A stretch of 64,000 nt of DNA, taken from Eucalyptus grandis. Taxonomy: Eukaryota > Streptophyta > Magnoliopsida > Myrtales > Myrtaceae. Below are positions 25,082 to 35,640 of the stretch, piece by piece. Both the position numbers and the translations under genes were made by a program. Every line of letters starts with the position of its first letter. Within the stretch, counting starts at the first letter, position 1. The notes under the pieces were generated by a model. That model saw nothing but the letters and a program-made list of their open reading frames with translations, did not search any database and had not been told where the DNA came from. Location: assembly GCF_016545825.1 (NCBI RefSeq), contig NC_052619.1, forward strand, positions 66,846,115 through 66,910,114, read 5' to 3'.

Positions 25082-25966
25082 GTGGGGCGCTATACTAAGC
25101 CTCCTTCTAACCGCCGGTTATTATTACCTGGAGAAAACGTCCTCGACGCGCAAGCAGCCCCCCGGTCCGTGCTCGAAATCTCTCTACCGACCGTGTCTTC
25201 GGGCAACGGGGTGCCCCGGCCGCGCCACCTCAAATTTGGTTACGGGGAAGCCCCCCCCGCACCCGCGACGGGAGCGCGTGCGCCGCACCTCCCCCACCGA
25301 AAAGGGGGGCTCCGGTTCCGGCGCGTGGGGGCGGAGAATATAGCCCCCTCGGTATATAACCTCCCGATTAGTTGGCGCGGTTATAACAAAATTAACCGCT
25401 TCTAAAGAGCCCTGTAAATTCTCGCGTGCAGGGAGGGGGAGGAGGGGAAAAACAAATAAATAAAAAAGAAAAAGGGAATTCGGGACGAGGGCGAGATAAA
25501 TAACGGCCCCCCCGATAGCCCTCCCCTATTTAGCTCTCTCGCGGAAGCGAAAAGATCAGAAGGAAGCAAAATCGCAGTGCCAAAAAGCAAAACCGACGAC
25601 GAAAGGAGGGGGAGATCTGGGTCAACGCACGTTTGACTGCGGAAGGCGACAAGGCCAGGGGGGGAGGGAGGGAGGAAGCGAGGGGCATTTTTGTCATTCT
25701 ACCCGACCTCTTCTCTCCACTTAAAAACGATCCAGGAGGGAGAGGGGGAGAGGGCAAAGGTCTTCGGGGCGTCATTAGCTTCTCCGTATTTATGCTTTGT
25801 CTCCTCGGTTCGGCCATGTCGTCCTCGTTGCTGGTTGAGACAGAATAGAAGAGAAGAGAGAGAGGGAGAGATTAGGTTAGATAGATAGGGAGCGGAATTG
25901 GAGCCACACAGAGATATATACATACGCCAGACGCGCATATCGGGAGAGGGGACGTCTTGTCTGTTC
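25082..25966 (+). promoter_or_regulatory. GC-rich promoter and 5' leader of the F-box/MYND gene
   Basis: A CpG-rich island begins near 25,100 and runs into the gene. A TATA-like GGTATATAACC lies near 25,350, followed by purine-rich leader sequence with GGGAGGGAGGGAGG blocks and GAGAGAGAGAGG (about 25,850). An ATG at 25898 is in frame with the chosen start at 25967 and could either add 23 residues or belong to the leader. Transcription start was not determined. Confidence 0.4.
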
Positions 25967-27552
25967 ATGAGGACCAGGCGAGGGATGTGTTACTCCGAAT
26001 CGGACCTGTGCTCCGAGAAGATGAGGGCCGCGGCGGCGGCGGCGGCGGCGAAGGCGGCGGCGGGGGGTGTGGTGGGGGTGAGGAGGAGGAGGAGGGTGGA
26101 TTCGATCCCGGGCGGTGGGGAGGATGCGGCTTTGCTCCGCCGCAAGCGGCGGAGGTGCCCCCCGAGGGTGGGCGGCGGCGGCGGGGACGACTTGTTCGAC
26201 GCCCTCCCCGACGACCTCGTCCTCTCGGTGCTCTGCAGGGTCGCCGGCTCCGCCTCCTCGCCTGCCGATCTCGTCAACGTTCTGCTCACGTACGGTCCCC
26301 TTCCTTTTTCTCGCAGACCCGCTCCTTCAGTTTCCCCATTTCTCTTTCCCTTCGTCTGCCCTATTTCTATCCGTTTTTTTTTTTTATTAATTTGTTGTTT
26401 GCTGTGAAATGAACAGGTGCAGGAGATTCAAATCGTTAGGCCTGCATTCGATGGTGCTGTCGAAGGCGTCGTCGAACGCTCTCGCCGTCAGAGCTCACGG
26501 CTGGTGCGACTCCGCCCACCGCTTCCTCAAGCTGTGCGCCGACGCCGGAAACGTCGAAGCCTCTTACACTCTCGGCATGGTAATAACCAAATTGAATCCG
26601 CAGACCAAATTTATGGTTTTTTTTTTTTTTTTTTTTTTGCCGTTATGTTTGTTCGACTAGTGATGGAAGGAAATGCCTCTTCGCGGCTCATGAATGAATG
26701 CGATTTTCTTTTTCCCGACAGATTCGCTTCTACTGCTTGCAAAGCCGGGGTAGTGGAGCTTCGCTGATGGCCAAGGCGGCGATTGGGTCGCACGCGCCAG
26801 CGCTCTACTCGCTCGCGGTGATACAGTTCAACGGTAGCGGCGGCTCCAAGAACGACAAGGACCTGCGGGCCGGCGTTGCCCTTTGCGCCCGGGCCGCCTT
26901 CCTCGGCCACGTCGACGCCATGCGCGAGCTCGGCCACTGCCTCCAGGACGGGTACGGCGTCCGCCAGAACGTCGCCGAGGGCCGCCGCTTCCTCGTCCAG
27001 GCCAACGCCCGCGAGCTCGCCGCCGTGCTCTCCTCCCCCTCCGCCGCGGCCGCCGCCGCTTCCCTCCTCTCCACTCGGGCGTGGCTCGCCTGGAGCAGCC
27101 CGCACGCGCAGCCGCCCCAGCAGCAGCAGCAGCAGCAGCAGCAGAACCACCAACAGCATCCCCTCCGCCACGCGGCCGGCACCGGGTGCCCCTTGCTCAG
27201 CGACTTCGGTTGCAACGTGCCGGCGCCGGAGGCCCACCCGGCGAACCGGTTCATGGCGGAGTGGTTCGCCGCCCGGGGCGGCTCGGCGGGGCCGGGGCTG
27301 AGGCTGTGCTCGCACGTGGGGTGCGGGAGGCCGGAGACGAGGAAGCACGAGTTCAGGCGGTGCTCCGTCTGCGGGGCCGTGAACTACTGCTCGCGGGCGT
27401 GCCAGGCGCTCGACTGGAAACTCCGCCACAAGGCCGAGTGCACGCCGGTGGAGCGGTGGGTGGACGACGACGTCGACGGCGACGGGGACGGGGACGGCGG
27501 GGAACATGACGGAGTGGCCGGCCTTAACGGTGATGTCATGGAGGAGAGTTGA
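25967..27552 (+). CDS. F-box protein with Sel1-like repeats and MYND zinc finger (At1g67340 type)
   Basis: Three exons join in frame: 25967-26289, 26417-26579 and 26722-27552, with GT-AG introns of 127 and 142 bp, giving about 438 residues. The start MRTRRGMCYS matches what I recall of plant relatives. Residues 20-34 are Ala-rich and 39-66 basic, a likely nuclear signal. The F-box spans about 74-115 (DLFDALPDDLVLSVL, split by intron 1). Residues about 160-240 carry Sel1-like helical repeats (GSHAPALYSLAVIQFNG; GHCLQDGYGV). A nine-Gln tract lies near 295-303. The MYND finger at 358-402 has all Cys/His ligands (CSHVGC, CSVC, YCSRAC, HKAEC). Such proteins are thought to be SCF ubiquitin-ligase substrate receptors; the substrate is unknown. 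The acidic tail has Asp-Gly repeats. The gene looks intact; long frames on the other strand and in other frames are artefacts of its high GC content. Confidence 0.93.
27118..27144 (+). repeat. CAG repeat coding for polyglutamine
   Basis: Nine CAG codons in a row between the Sel1-like region and the MYND finger of the F-box protein. Pure codon usage makes it prone to length variation. Confidence 0.9.
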
Positions 27553-27595
27553 CGGTGACGGTGACGGTAACGGTAACGGTAACGGCAGCGGTAGA
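27545..27595 (+). repeat. GGTGAC/GGTAAC hexamer repeats at the stop codon
   Basis: The last Asp-Gly codons of the F-box gene and the first 40 bp after its stop consist of GACGGT or AACGGT hexamers, so the minisatellite spans the stop region and early 3' UTR. Confidence 0.8.
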
Positions 27596-27599
27596 GGGG

Positions 27600-27765
27600 G
27601 TTGAGGGAAGAAAAGGACCAGTTTTGATGGGGAGTTATTGAGATGAAAATATTTTTGGATTTGGTCCGTTCATAATTTGCGAATCTTAATATTTTCTTCC
27701 CTCCTTTTTTTTTCTTTTTTCTTTGGGTTGTATAGAGATGGGTAAATTCGGAAAAGGAAAAAAAC

Positions 27766-27802
<37 letters not shown>

Positions 27803-30800
27803 GTACTATGTTAGACCAAATGTCAGCCTCAGTTTATTTAGTTCAAAATTCAGGTCTCCAAGTTTCGATTTTTTCCCCTTAATTTGTTTTGATGCGGCGG
27901 GCGAACTTACATTTTTAAGTGCCCAATCAATTCTATCTTTTCAATTTGGTCAAGACGGGGAGTTTACGTTAAAAAAGAAAAAGAAAGGGTTCAAAGGGAA
28001 GTGCAAAATTACGAGAGACTCATAATGAAATATAAATATGGCGCAAGGGAATTTTCATGTGAGCATTATGAGTTATGTGTAGTCGCTGTTCGCGGGCTGG
28101 CAGGGTCGTGGGAGATGGTCATTCCATGTGCGAATTCTGTAAGGCGAAAAAGCTGAAAGAGCGCCCCCTCAAATGGTGGGATTGAAGTATGACCAAAAAA
28201 AGAAAAAAAAAATGGTGGGATTGAAGAGGGCGTCTTTCAATTTTTCAAATGAGGTTCCGATTTCAATCGACGACAAAGGGATCCATTCCATTCCATTATC
28301 GAACCTTCATATCCTCATTGGGTTGCCACAGAGAGAGAGAGAGAGAGAGAGTGGATTAGGTAAAGCGTGCGAAAAAATCGAATGGACAAAAACGCAGCGG
28401 CGTCCCTCTCGTTCATGGCCGAGGAACGACAGCACACATTTGCCTTAGCTTTGAGGTAAAGACATGTACATGGGCCTTTTTTGTTTGTTTGTTTTTGTTT
28501 TGGTTTTTTTGCCTTGTCTTGGATGTTAAAGGAAAGTCAACGTCTTAATTTTTTCCGAAACGAAGACCGACGGACTGTTTACCCAATGGGGGGCTTCAAG
28601 GAGTAAAGCGGCACGAGGATCCTATGTAAATCATATATGCATATATATATATATATTCCACTCCCTTCTCTCTCTTTTTTAATTTTTGCCCTCCCTTTTT
28701 CTTTAATCATTATTCGGTTTGTCTAGCTTTTTGAGTGGCCAAAAAAGAGAGGAAAAAATAAAAAAAGGAGGAAATAAATAAAGAAAAAGCTTCTCAACCC
28801 ATCAAAGGAGATTATTGTGAAGGGGAAAGAGGGATGATTTGGAGTAAGTGGGAGAGAAGATGGAAATTGCAAATTTTTTTTTATGGGAGGGAGGTAGTGG
28901 AGGAATTGTTGTGGGTCTTTTCCCCCAAAGCTTTTTATGCCTTGCTGCTGCCTGCCTGCTGCCTCTCAAAAAAAAAAAAAAAAAAAAAGCCCACTTAGAA
29001 AAGAAAAAGGGAGGGGGAATTGACGAAATATGTGCTCCAAAAGTGGGGATTGCACTTATTCTCTTTCTTTTCTTTCGCCCACCCTTTTTGTCCTTTTTTT
29101 TATTTTTATTTTTGTATTCTGGCCGAAGTCCCTTTTTATCTTGTTGACTCCATACTCTTTTTTCTTGGGTGAATTGCTTTTTTATTTTATTTTTAATTTG
29201 ACCTTTCCTTTTCTTTTTTCCAATTTCTCCATTTCTTTGGAATTATAGACAGACAAGATTGGTCCTGGTGATAGACTTAGAGGGTGGTCCTGGCCCAGCC
29301 CATTTAAAGCCGTTGGGTGGATCTCGTGCTGGGTTGACAGCAATTTGTGCCCTTAATAACAGGTAGTTGCATCAGGAAAACAATGGTAGATGTAGCACCA
29401 AAATCTGCAGGTAAAAAATACACTTTGCCTGTATCCAAAAAAAAAAAAGAAAGAGAGAGAGCAAATAGAAGGAAAAATAATAATGTATGTCAGTTCCTAT
29501 TTCTTTGTTTACCCGAAAGCCAATCAATCTAGAAACTTATGCTACCGAAAAGAAATGGTAAAGATGGCTAATAAATGAATATCTTCGCCTAGCCGTAGCT
29601 CGCGACTTTTGACAGTAATGTGTAGCTTGTTTTAGGACTGAATGAAATGTCGACCGAAAAGGAATATCGGCTAGTGACAATTTTCTGGCTAATTGATGAA
29701 AGGTTCCGAGAGTAGGGACCAAAATGGAAAAAAAAAAAAAAAAACAAAAACTTTACAGCACGGAAAACGATAAATGAAACACGTTTAAATATGGTAAAAG
29801 TCAAGTTTTTTATTTGGTGAATCGCTACGTTGGTCATTATCTTGCAATTTTGTTTGGAGCAGAGATGTTTTATCTTTCTCTTCACATGGGCATGGGCGTT
29901 GAACTAGGGGGTTTAACTCGATCGAATCTTTGACTTTACAATTCAACTGGCTTATTTCATGCTTCACACTCGATTGCCTCCGTTGACATAAGGGCCATCT
30001 TGTCATGGCGGAATGAAGAGAGCTTATAAATACTTTAATCAGATGGAAATTGCCCATAATCTTATGCCGTGGCTTTCGCATTCTGAATTATTCGTAATTC
30101 CGTTGAGTTATAAGAGCGATCGAGAAATGTTAAGACGGGATGAAGGGCTCTCTTTCTCGCTAGAGCTGCGTAAGAGAATCTAAATAACCGACATATCTAA
30201 ATTGATTTCGGAATGAGCATCGAATGACATGCGATAAGATCCTTGACGTAAACGATTCCCTTTTTCTTCTCCTTTTCTCTTTACGCCTTTCATTTTTCTT
30301 TTTGGTGATTGTTACATTGAGGGAAAGCAAGAGGGAAAAATTTGGATTTTATTTGTCATCTTGGCAGGATAATATCAGATAAATTCTTTTCGGTGCTCCG
30401 AAGGCTGATATCACTTTCATTTTCTTTTTAACATCCGTTTCAGTAAAAACGGAATAGAATTGTGAAAGGAATAGGACTAATTCCGCACGTCAATATCTAC
30501 ATCCCAAGGAAAATAAAAATTTCAATAATTCAAGGCAAATAAAAGTAAAATTCGTGAAAAGCTGTGGGTTTTTTTTTTTTTTTTAAAGAATAAATTAAAT
30601 GTTCAGTGGGCAGCAGAACTTGTGATTCCCCCTTTTGATCAAAAAGCCAGATATGCTTTTACTGCTGAACTATAAATCTCCCCCCCTCTTTTTTCTTGTT
30701 TTCCTAGAAAGAAATGCAAACGTTAGGTAGAAAAATCATGGCCCTGCCCAGAAATATTCCATTGTGTGCAATAGGGTCCAGCTGGTTTGACAGTGCCCCC

Positions 30801-31600
30801 CTCCTTATTTAGTGCCAACCCCTGAATTTTTTTCCACCAATTCAATTATTGCTCATTTTTTTCCCTTTGGAGTCCAACCACCAATCTGAACCGATTGGTG
30901 TAGGAGAGGGGGAGAAAAAATTGACAGCGGATGCCATGTGGAGTTCCCTGCTCTCTATCTAGCAAAGAAAGAGGATTGCAATTTGGATTTTTTACTTGGT
31001 TCGGTGAAATTTGCTCATTTTCTAGGTTTAATAGAGTGGAGGGTTTAGATGCAATTGTTGAGGTGCAGATAGGGAGTCTCTATTTCCTTCCATTGTTCAA
31101 TTAGTGGAAAGAGTAGATTAGAGTTTCGATTTGGCGGGTGGGTTGTTTGTGATCCGTTAGGTCAAGATTTACGTTGAGTAGAGCTCTATGAAGTGTACCG
31201 ATCTCACAAAAACCAATTGCACGTCCTATGTAGGTTGCGGTCCAAGCCATGGGAAGGGGCCATTCTAAGGAAGGGAAATGCATCGTCTATGTGTGCACTT
31301 CGCTTTGATTCATACCGATTTCATAATATTCTTTTCGAAAGGAAAATAAGAAGAATAACTTTAATTTAAGGCGTTAGGCAATTCAGGGCTTCCCAACGAT
31401 CTAGACGAAATTACAACAAAGCACCTAATCAAAATATGGGTTATTTCGACCAAAAATAAATAAATAATGAGTGGGGTTATGTCATAGTGGTTTTCACTTG
31501 GTAAAACGCTGAGCGGATTTATATGATTTTTGACGACATGTGACGTAATAATTTCCGAAGTTCAATGAAAATCTTATGAAGTTACCTGTCCCCCCCCAAA
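27600..31600. other. gene-less stretch
   Basis: After the F-box gene the sequence is AT-rich with long homopolymers (poly-T 27,771-27,801, poly-A near 28,969, 29,730 and others), a (GA)n tract at 28,330-28,351 and a (TA)n tract near 28,640-28,656. Open frames here are short and composition-driven. No gene was recognised. Confidence 0.45.
28330..28351. repeat. (GA)n microsatellite
   Basis: Eleven GA units. Confidence 0.9.
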
Positions 31601-31639
31601 AAAAAAAAACAATTGAACGCTGACGTAGCGGGCTTCCAT

Positions 31640-31680
31640 TTTCAGGCCCATTTACGAAATTCGTGGGCCTTGGCCCACTT
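31640..31680 (+). promoter_or_regulatory. three site II (TGGGCC) elements
   Basis: GGCCCA at 31645-31650, TGGGCC at 31664-31669 and GGCCCA at 31672-31677 lie about 70-100 bp before a likely 5' exon. Site II clusters are well known upstream of plant nuclear genes for respiratory-chain, ribosomal and other mitochondrial proteins, which suits the P1-like coding remnant downstream. Confidence 0.55.
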
Positions 31681-31734
31681 GGGACTGATGAAAATCACCA
31701 GCTTATTAGTTAGCATAATTCCTTCCTCTCTCTC

Positions 31735-32435
31735 CCATCGAAGCAAAGCTCGTTAGTTCGGTGAAGACTGCAAAAATCTGCTGCTTCGCTCCTGGGAGCT
31801 CTCCATCTTCTGAAGATAATCAGGTAAGCACCCTCGATCATCATTTCCCGTGTTCGTGCTTTCCGTAGCCTTCGTCTTGAGATCAGTTCGCATCTTCATT
31901 TGGATCGAATGGCGACCGCGGGGAATGAAATGCCGTCCGTTTCTTAGAATGTTTTGTGATCCGCCAAGGATCCGATTACGTACGATGGAATGTAGGTTTG
32001 ACTCTGCAGTAAGTAACCCGCGTTGACTCGATGCCGAGATTCCCTCGTCGGCATAGGTTTGATTTCGGATGTGGCGATGAGAGCGTAGATAAACCAGTAC
32101 ATCCGTCCGATTACCACAACCATTTCGGAATCCATACTCGCAAACCGAATCATGAAGAGAGAAACGACGGGAGAATAATTTGTGGAGAATAATTTTGATC
32201 CCTAGGTTGATGGAGGAGGAGGATGATCTTAAGGAGGGGGAATGGAAAATTATAGAGTATCTGTAGGCGGCGATGGATCAGTGTGGAGGAGCTATATCCT
32301 CTGTGCCCTTGACGGTTTTCGGACCTTCGAGCACCGCAATGCCCAGCTCGCATGGGACGCTCCCCGGCCGGAGGGACCCATACAACGATCTCCTTCACGA
32401 GGCTGGTCGGCCTCCCAAATTATTTCTGAGGTTTG
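31735..32435 (+). pseudogene. small mitochondrial complex I subunit P1-like gene, frameshifted
   Basis: A probable noncoding first exon ends AATCAG at about 31823, followed by a GTAAGC donor; an intron acceptor lies near 32210. From an ATG at 32242 the frame encodes DGFRTFEHRNAQLAWDA (ending near 32361). Reading then only makes sense in the next frame, which gives PGRRDPYNDLLHEAGRPPK. Two protein-like segments in adjacent frames point to a small deletion. Both segments resemble what I recall of plant complex I subunit P1 (Arabidopsis At1g67350), a roughly 100-residue protein of the mitochondrial inner membrane. Its position between the F-box/MYND and REF genes fits, as does its site II promoter. 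The frameshift may be real or an assembly error. Identification rests on memory and context only. Confidence 0.42.
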
Positions 32436-32518
32436 GTAATAGGCTGGTGCGAAGTCATTGTGGAATTCGACGTAAATTTCATGAAGCGTCGAGTTTTGAT
32501 AGCAATGGTATTGATGTT

Positions 32519-32523
32519 GTATG
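32519..32523. repeat. left target-site duplication GTATG
   Basis: Identical to 39995-39999 after the 3' LTR; 5 bp is the usual length for copia elements. Confidence 0.9.
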
Positions 32524-32916
32524 TGTTGTAGTTTAGCTGGTATGTTCATAATGGGGTGCGATTGGAATGCACCGTTTCCTCTTGATGCGTTATGATGGAA
32601 AGACACTAATGGAGGGGTATGAAGGGAGACGTATAAAAGCTTCCCAAACACAACCGTTGGAGGTGTTAGCAGATCATTCGCACCAAAACTTCTCTCCCTT
32701 TTTCCATCAAAGAAGAAGGCATTCCATTTTCACTTTTACGAAGAACAACCGGCATTTACGCTGTGGAAATCGGGTGCTTTCTTCGTGATCGCATCCAGAC
32801 CAACGTGGAGTAATTTCGTTTGTGATTCATCAGCAATTCAATGTTCGTTTCGGGGTTAATTGTTGTTTGCGCATTGGAATCAGGTAAGTCGTATTCTGCC
32901 GACTTGAATTCCAACA
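32524..32916 (+). repeat. 5' LTR of the copia element
   Basis: Begins TGTTGTAGTTTAGC and ends GAATTCCAACA. A TATA box (TATAAAA) lies at 32632-32638, so transcription of the element would start in about the next 30 bp. Same length as the 3' LTR. Confidence 0.95.
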
Positions 32917-32917
32917 T

Positions 32918-32929
32918 TGGTATCAAAGC
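32918..32929 (+). other. primer binding site (initiator tRNA-Met)
   Basis: TGGTATCAAAGC lies two bases after the 5' LTR and differs at one base from the usual plant TGGTATCAGAGC. Confidence 0.85.
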
Positions 32930-34357
32930 CCGGTCGTGATTTCTACCTTATTTTTCATTGAGTTTTCTCATTTACCATTTGATATTGAGATCAAGAGATT
33001 GTATTCTACATTGTTTTTGATATTTATTAGTCGGAATTGCAATCTGAAAACTTGAATTCGAATCGAAGCGAAGAATGGGTTCGGGGTCGCGTACACCCAT
33101 ACAGTTTTGGCCATTTTTCGAAATAATTTTTTGGCTAAAATTAATTTTTGAATATACAAGGTGAAAGGGCTCATCGAGATAAGTCTGGCAATGGGTCGAG
33201 CGCCGCCGGAAGATGCCGGACGCACCCACACGCGCGGCATGAAGCCACTGTGCGTGGGCGCCACGCGCCTGAAGCGCTGGCAAAGCCAGCGCATGCACCT
33301 CACGCACCGGTTAGCGAATCAGCAGGTACGCGTCATGCGCCGGTCGGCGAACCAGCGCGTGATGACGTCACCGTGATGTCACCCAACGATCGGCAACCGT
33401 TGGGATGACGTCATCGATGATGTCATCGCCGGCAGTAGTTGGTCAACCAGTGACCCGACCCAAGATCCAACCAGTGTTGACCAAACTCGACCCGACCGTT
33501 GATCAGTCAATGGACGAACCGGTCAACGGTCAGACTGGTTATCGGTTGGACCGGTCGAACTAGCCAAGAGCTGTTTGGCTTGCTGGCACGTGCATCAAAC
33601 GCGTTGCGCACTCAGGCAGCGCATGTGGGCGCGTGTGAGGTCTGATTGGAGTGTGGTCAAAGGCATTTGGTTCGTATGAATGTTGTCTACACTGTGGTAT
33701 AATTATTTTATAGTTTTGAATTTTATAAATGTGTAAAAATGCGTATGAAACCCTATGTACACGTATTTTTTGGGGTTTAATGCATAATTTATTCATTTAT
33801 AGCTTGTATTTTCTTGTGGTTTAGGAAATACAGTAGCTAGCTTGTGTGCAAATGATATCATATATGCAGTGTAGAGCTTGGTTCGATGATATCATGTATA
33901 TAGTTTAATATACTTGCAAATTTTCTGGTTGCTGGAAAATTCGAACAATGGTAAGAAATCCATTATATATTGAATTGCGATTTTGATTATAGTTGAAGCA
34001 TGATTGTTATTTGCACGTTGGTTCATATCATGCTATGTTTTTGTGTTAATGGAAAAATGTAGAAATTACATGAGGTCATGTAATTATTTTTCCCAGTGGA
34101 AGTTCGTAAGTTGGTAGAATTTGAAAGAGTTCTCACTTAGAACTAAAATTTGCGCAAATTAAACTAATTAATGATAATAGAACAATTATACATAGAAGTT
34201 GATTGGGAATATAGTGAACTTTTGCCTCTTTGTTTTTTTGTTGAATTATCATTAATTTAGTTTGTTTTTGCTGCAAATTAAATATGTGTGTTACTCTGAT
34301 AAAGTGTGCTAGTATTGATTCTGCGTTTATTATGTCAATGTGTTATAGCAATTGATT
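32930..34357 (+). other. copia untranslated leader
   Basis: About 1.4 kb between primer binding site and Gag with no sustained frame. The stretch 33,360-33,430 holds two perfect TGACGTCA sites and further TGATGTCA variants; 33,430-33,560 is dense in GGTCAAC, TTGACC and ACCGGTC words, giving short imperfect repeats. Confidence 0.6.
33363..33427. promoter_or_regulatory. TGACGTCA cluster in the copia leader
   Basis: TGACGTCA at 33363-33370 and 33406-33413, with TGATGTCA at 33374-33381 and 33417-33424. TGACGTCA is a palindromic bZIP/TGA-factor core. Whether it acts on the element or on the neighbouring gene is unknown. Confidence 0.4.
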
Positions 34358-35275
34358 ATGGCTTCGGCATCCAAGACCATTGTGGCTAACCTCAATAAAG
34401 GTGAGAAGCTGAACGGTAACAATTATGATATTTGGCACCGAAAGGTTCAGTACATCCTTGAGGAGCAAGAGATTTTGGAAACCCTCAACCATATCATGAA
34501 TGAACTTGAGCATGGAACTTCAGCTCAACACAGGAGAGATCTAGAAGCTTATTAAGCTTGAAAAAAGAAAAATAGCATTGCTCGCATCACATTGCTGAGC
34601 TGTATGCAAGATAATTTTATGTGTGAGTTTGAAAGTTATGATAAAGCTCAAGCTATGTGGGGTGCATTAAAATATAAGTTTTGGGGTACATCTGCCACTA
34701 AGCTGAGGAGACTCACCATCAAGTTTGACACATTTCGAAAGTGCCCAAATGTAACGATGAGGCAGCATCTTCAGGAGATGTCAAACATGATCCATGAGCT
34801 GAAGTCGGCAGGTCACTCCCTTACTGATGAATAGCAAGTTCAGGCTGTTATAAGGTCTCTTCCTGACAATTAGGAGCATATGAAGATTAATATGACGCAT
34901 AAAAAGAACATCGTCACTTTTGATGATATTGCACGTCATTTGGAATTAGAGAATGAGCGCCTAGAGGTTACGAGATCCTCTACTCATGCTTATGTTACTG
35001 AATCGAGTTCGCGCAAAATTTTGGGTTTCAAGCACAAGAGGAATCCTCAATTCAACAATAAATGGAAGAAGACTGATCAGGCACCTAAGAAGGCTAAGAC
35101 CTTCCGACGCAAGAAGCGTGGTGGGAAGAAAGACAAGGCTAAGATGGAGTGCTATAATTGTGGCAAGATGGGTCACTTTGCTCGTGAATGCACTGAGCCG
35201 AAAAAGATACCCTATTACTCCATTACTTTGATTAATGCTTTTGCTTCGAGTACTGTAATGCTTGCTGAATCTTAA
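34358..35275 (+). pseudogene. copia Gag remnant
   Basis: Starts MASASKTIVANLNKGEKL, the usual copia Gag opening, followed by the UBN2-type Gag region (YDIWHRKVQYIL and later MIHELKSAGHSLTDE). A CCHC zinc knuckle (CYNCGKMGHFAREC) lies at 35150-35191 behind a basic Lys/Arg stretch. Gag would form the virus-like particle and bind RNA. Stops at 34553, 34832, 34871 and 35273 interrupt it. Each is of a type reachable by a single C-to-T or G-to-A change from codons usual at that place. Confidence 0.85.
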
Positions 35276-35640
35276 CCAATGTGAACTGTAGACTCAGGAG
35301 CAATAGACCACGTAACTAGAGATTAAGAAGCATTTGTGGAGTATCGTCAGATACCGTTTGGAAGAAGATGGATATATATTGGGAATAACTCAAGAGTTGA
35401 AGTGAAGGGTATCAGCACATGTAAATTAATCTTACATGGTGGTCGAAACCTATTCCTGTATGATGTCCTTTATGCTCTAGATATTCGACGAAACTTGTCT
35501 ATGTAGTTGTTCTTCTTAGCTTAGGTTATGTATTGAATTTCCATGGTGATTATACTGACATTTTGTATGGAATAGTTTATTATGGTTCAGGTCATATATC
35601 GAATGGTTTTATGGTGTTAGACATTGACTATGATTAGTAC
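35276..35640 (+). pseudogene. copia protease remnant
   Basis: TVDSGAIDHVT at about 35288-35320 is the aspartic protease site (D-S-G). Stops flank it directly at 35285 and 35324, and others follow (35504, 35636), so no functional protease could be made. Confidence 0.6.

Noticed and set aside
26611..27507. 298-codon open frame on the minus strand
   Set aside because: It is the antisense of exon 3 of the F-box/MYND gene and is open because of high GC content; it has no domain.
26883..27509. 208-codon plus-strand frame rich in Arg and Pro
   Set aside because: Out-of-frame shadow of the same GC-rich exon.
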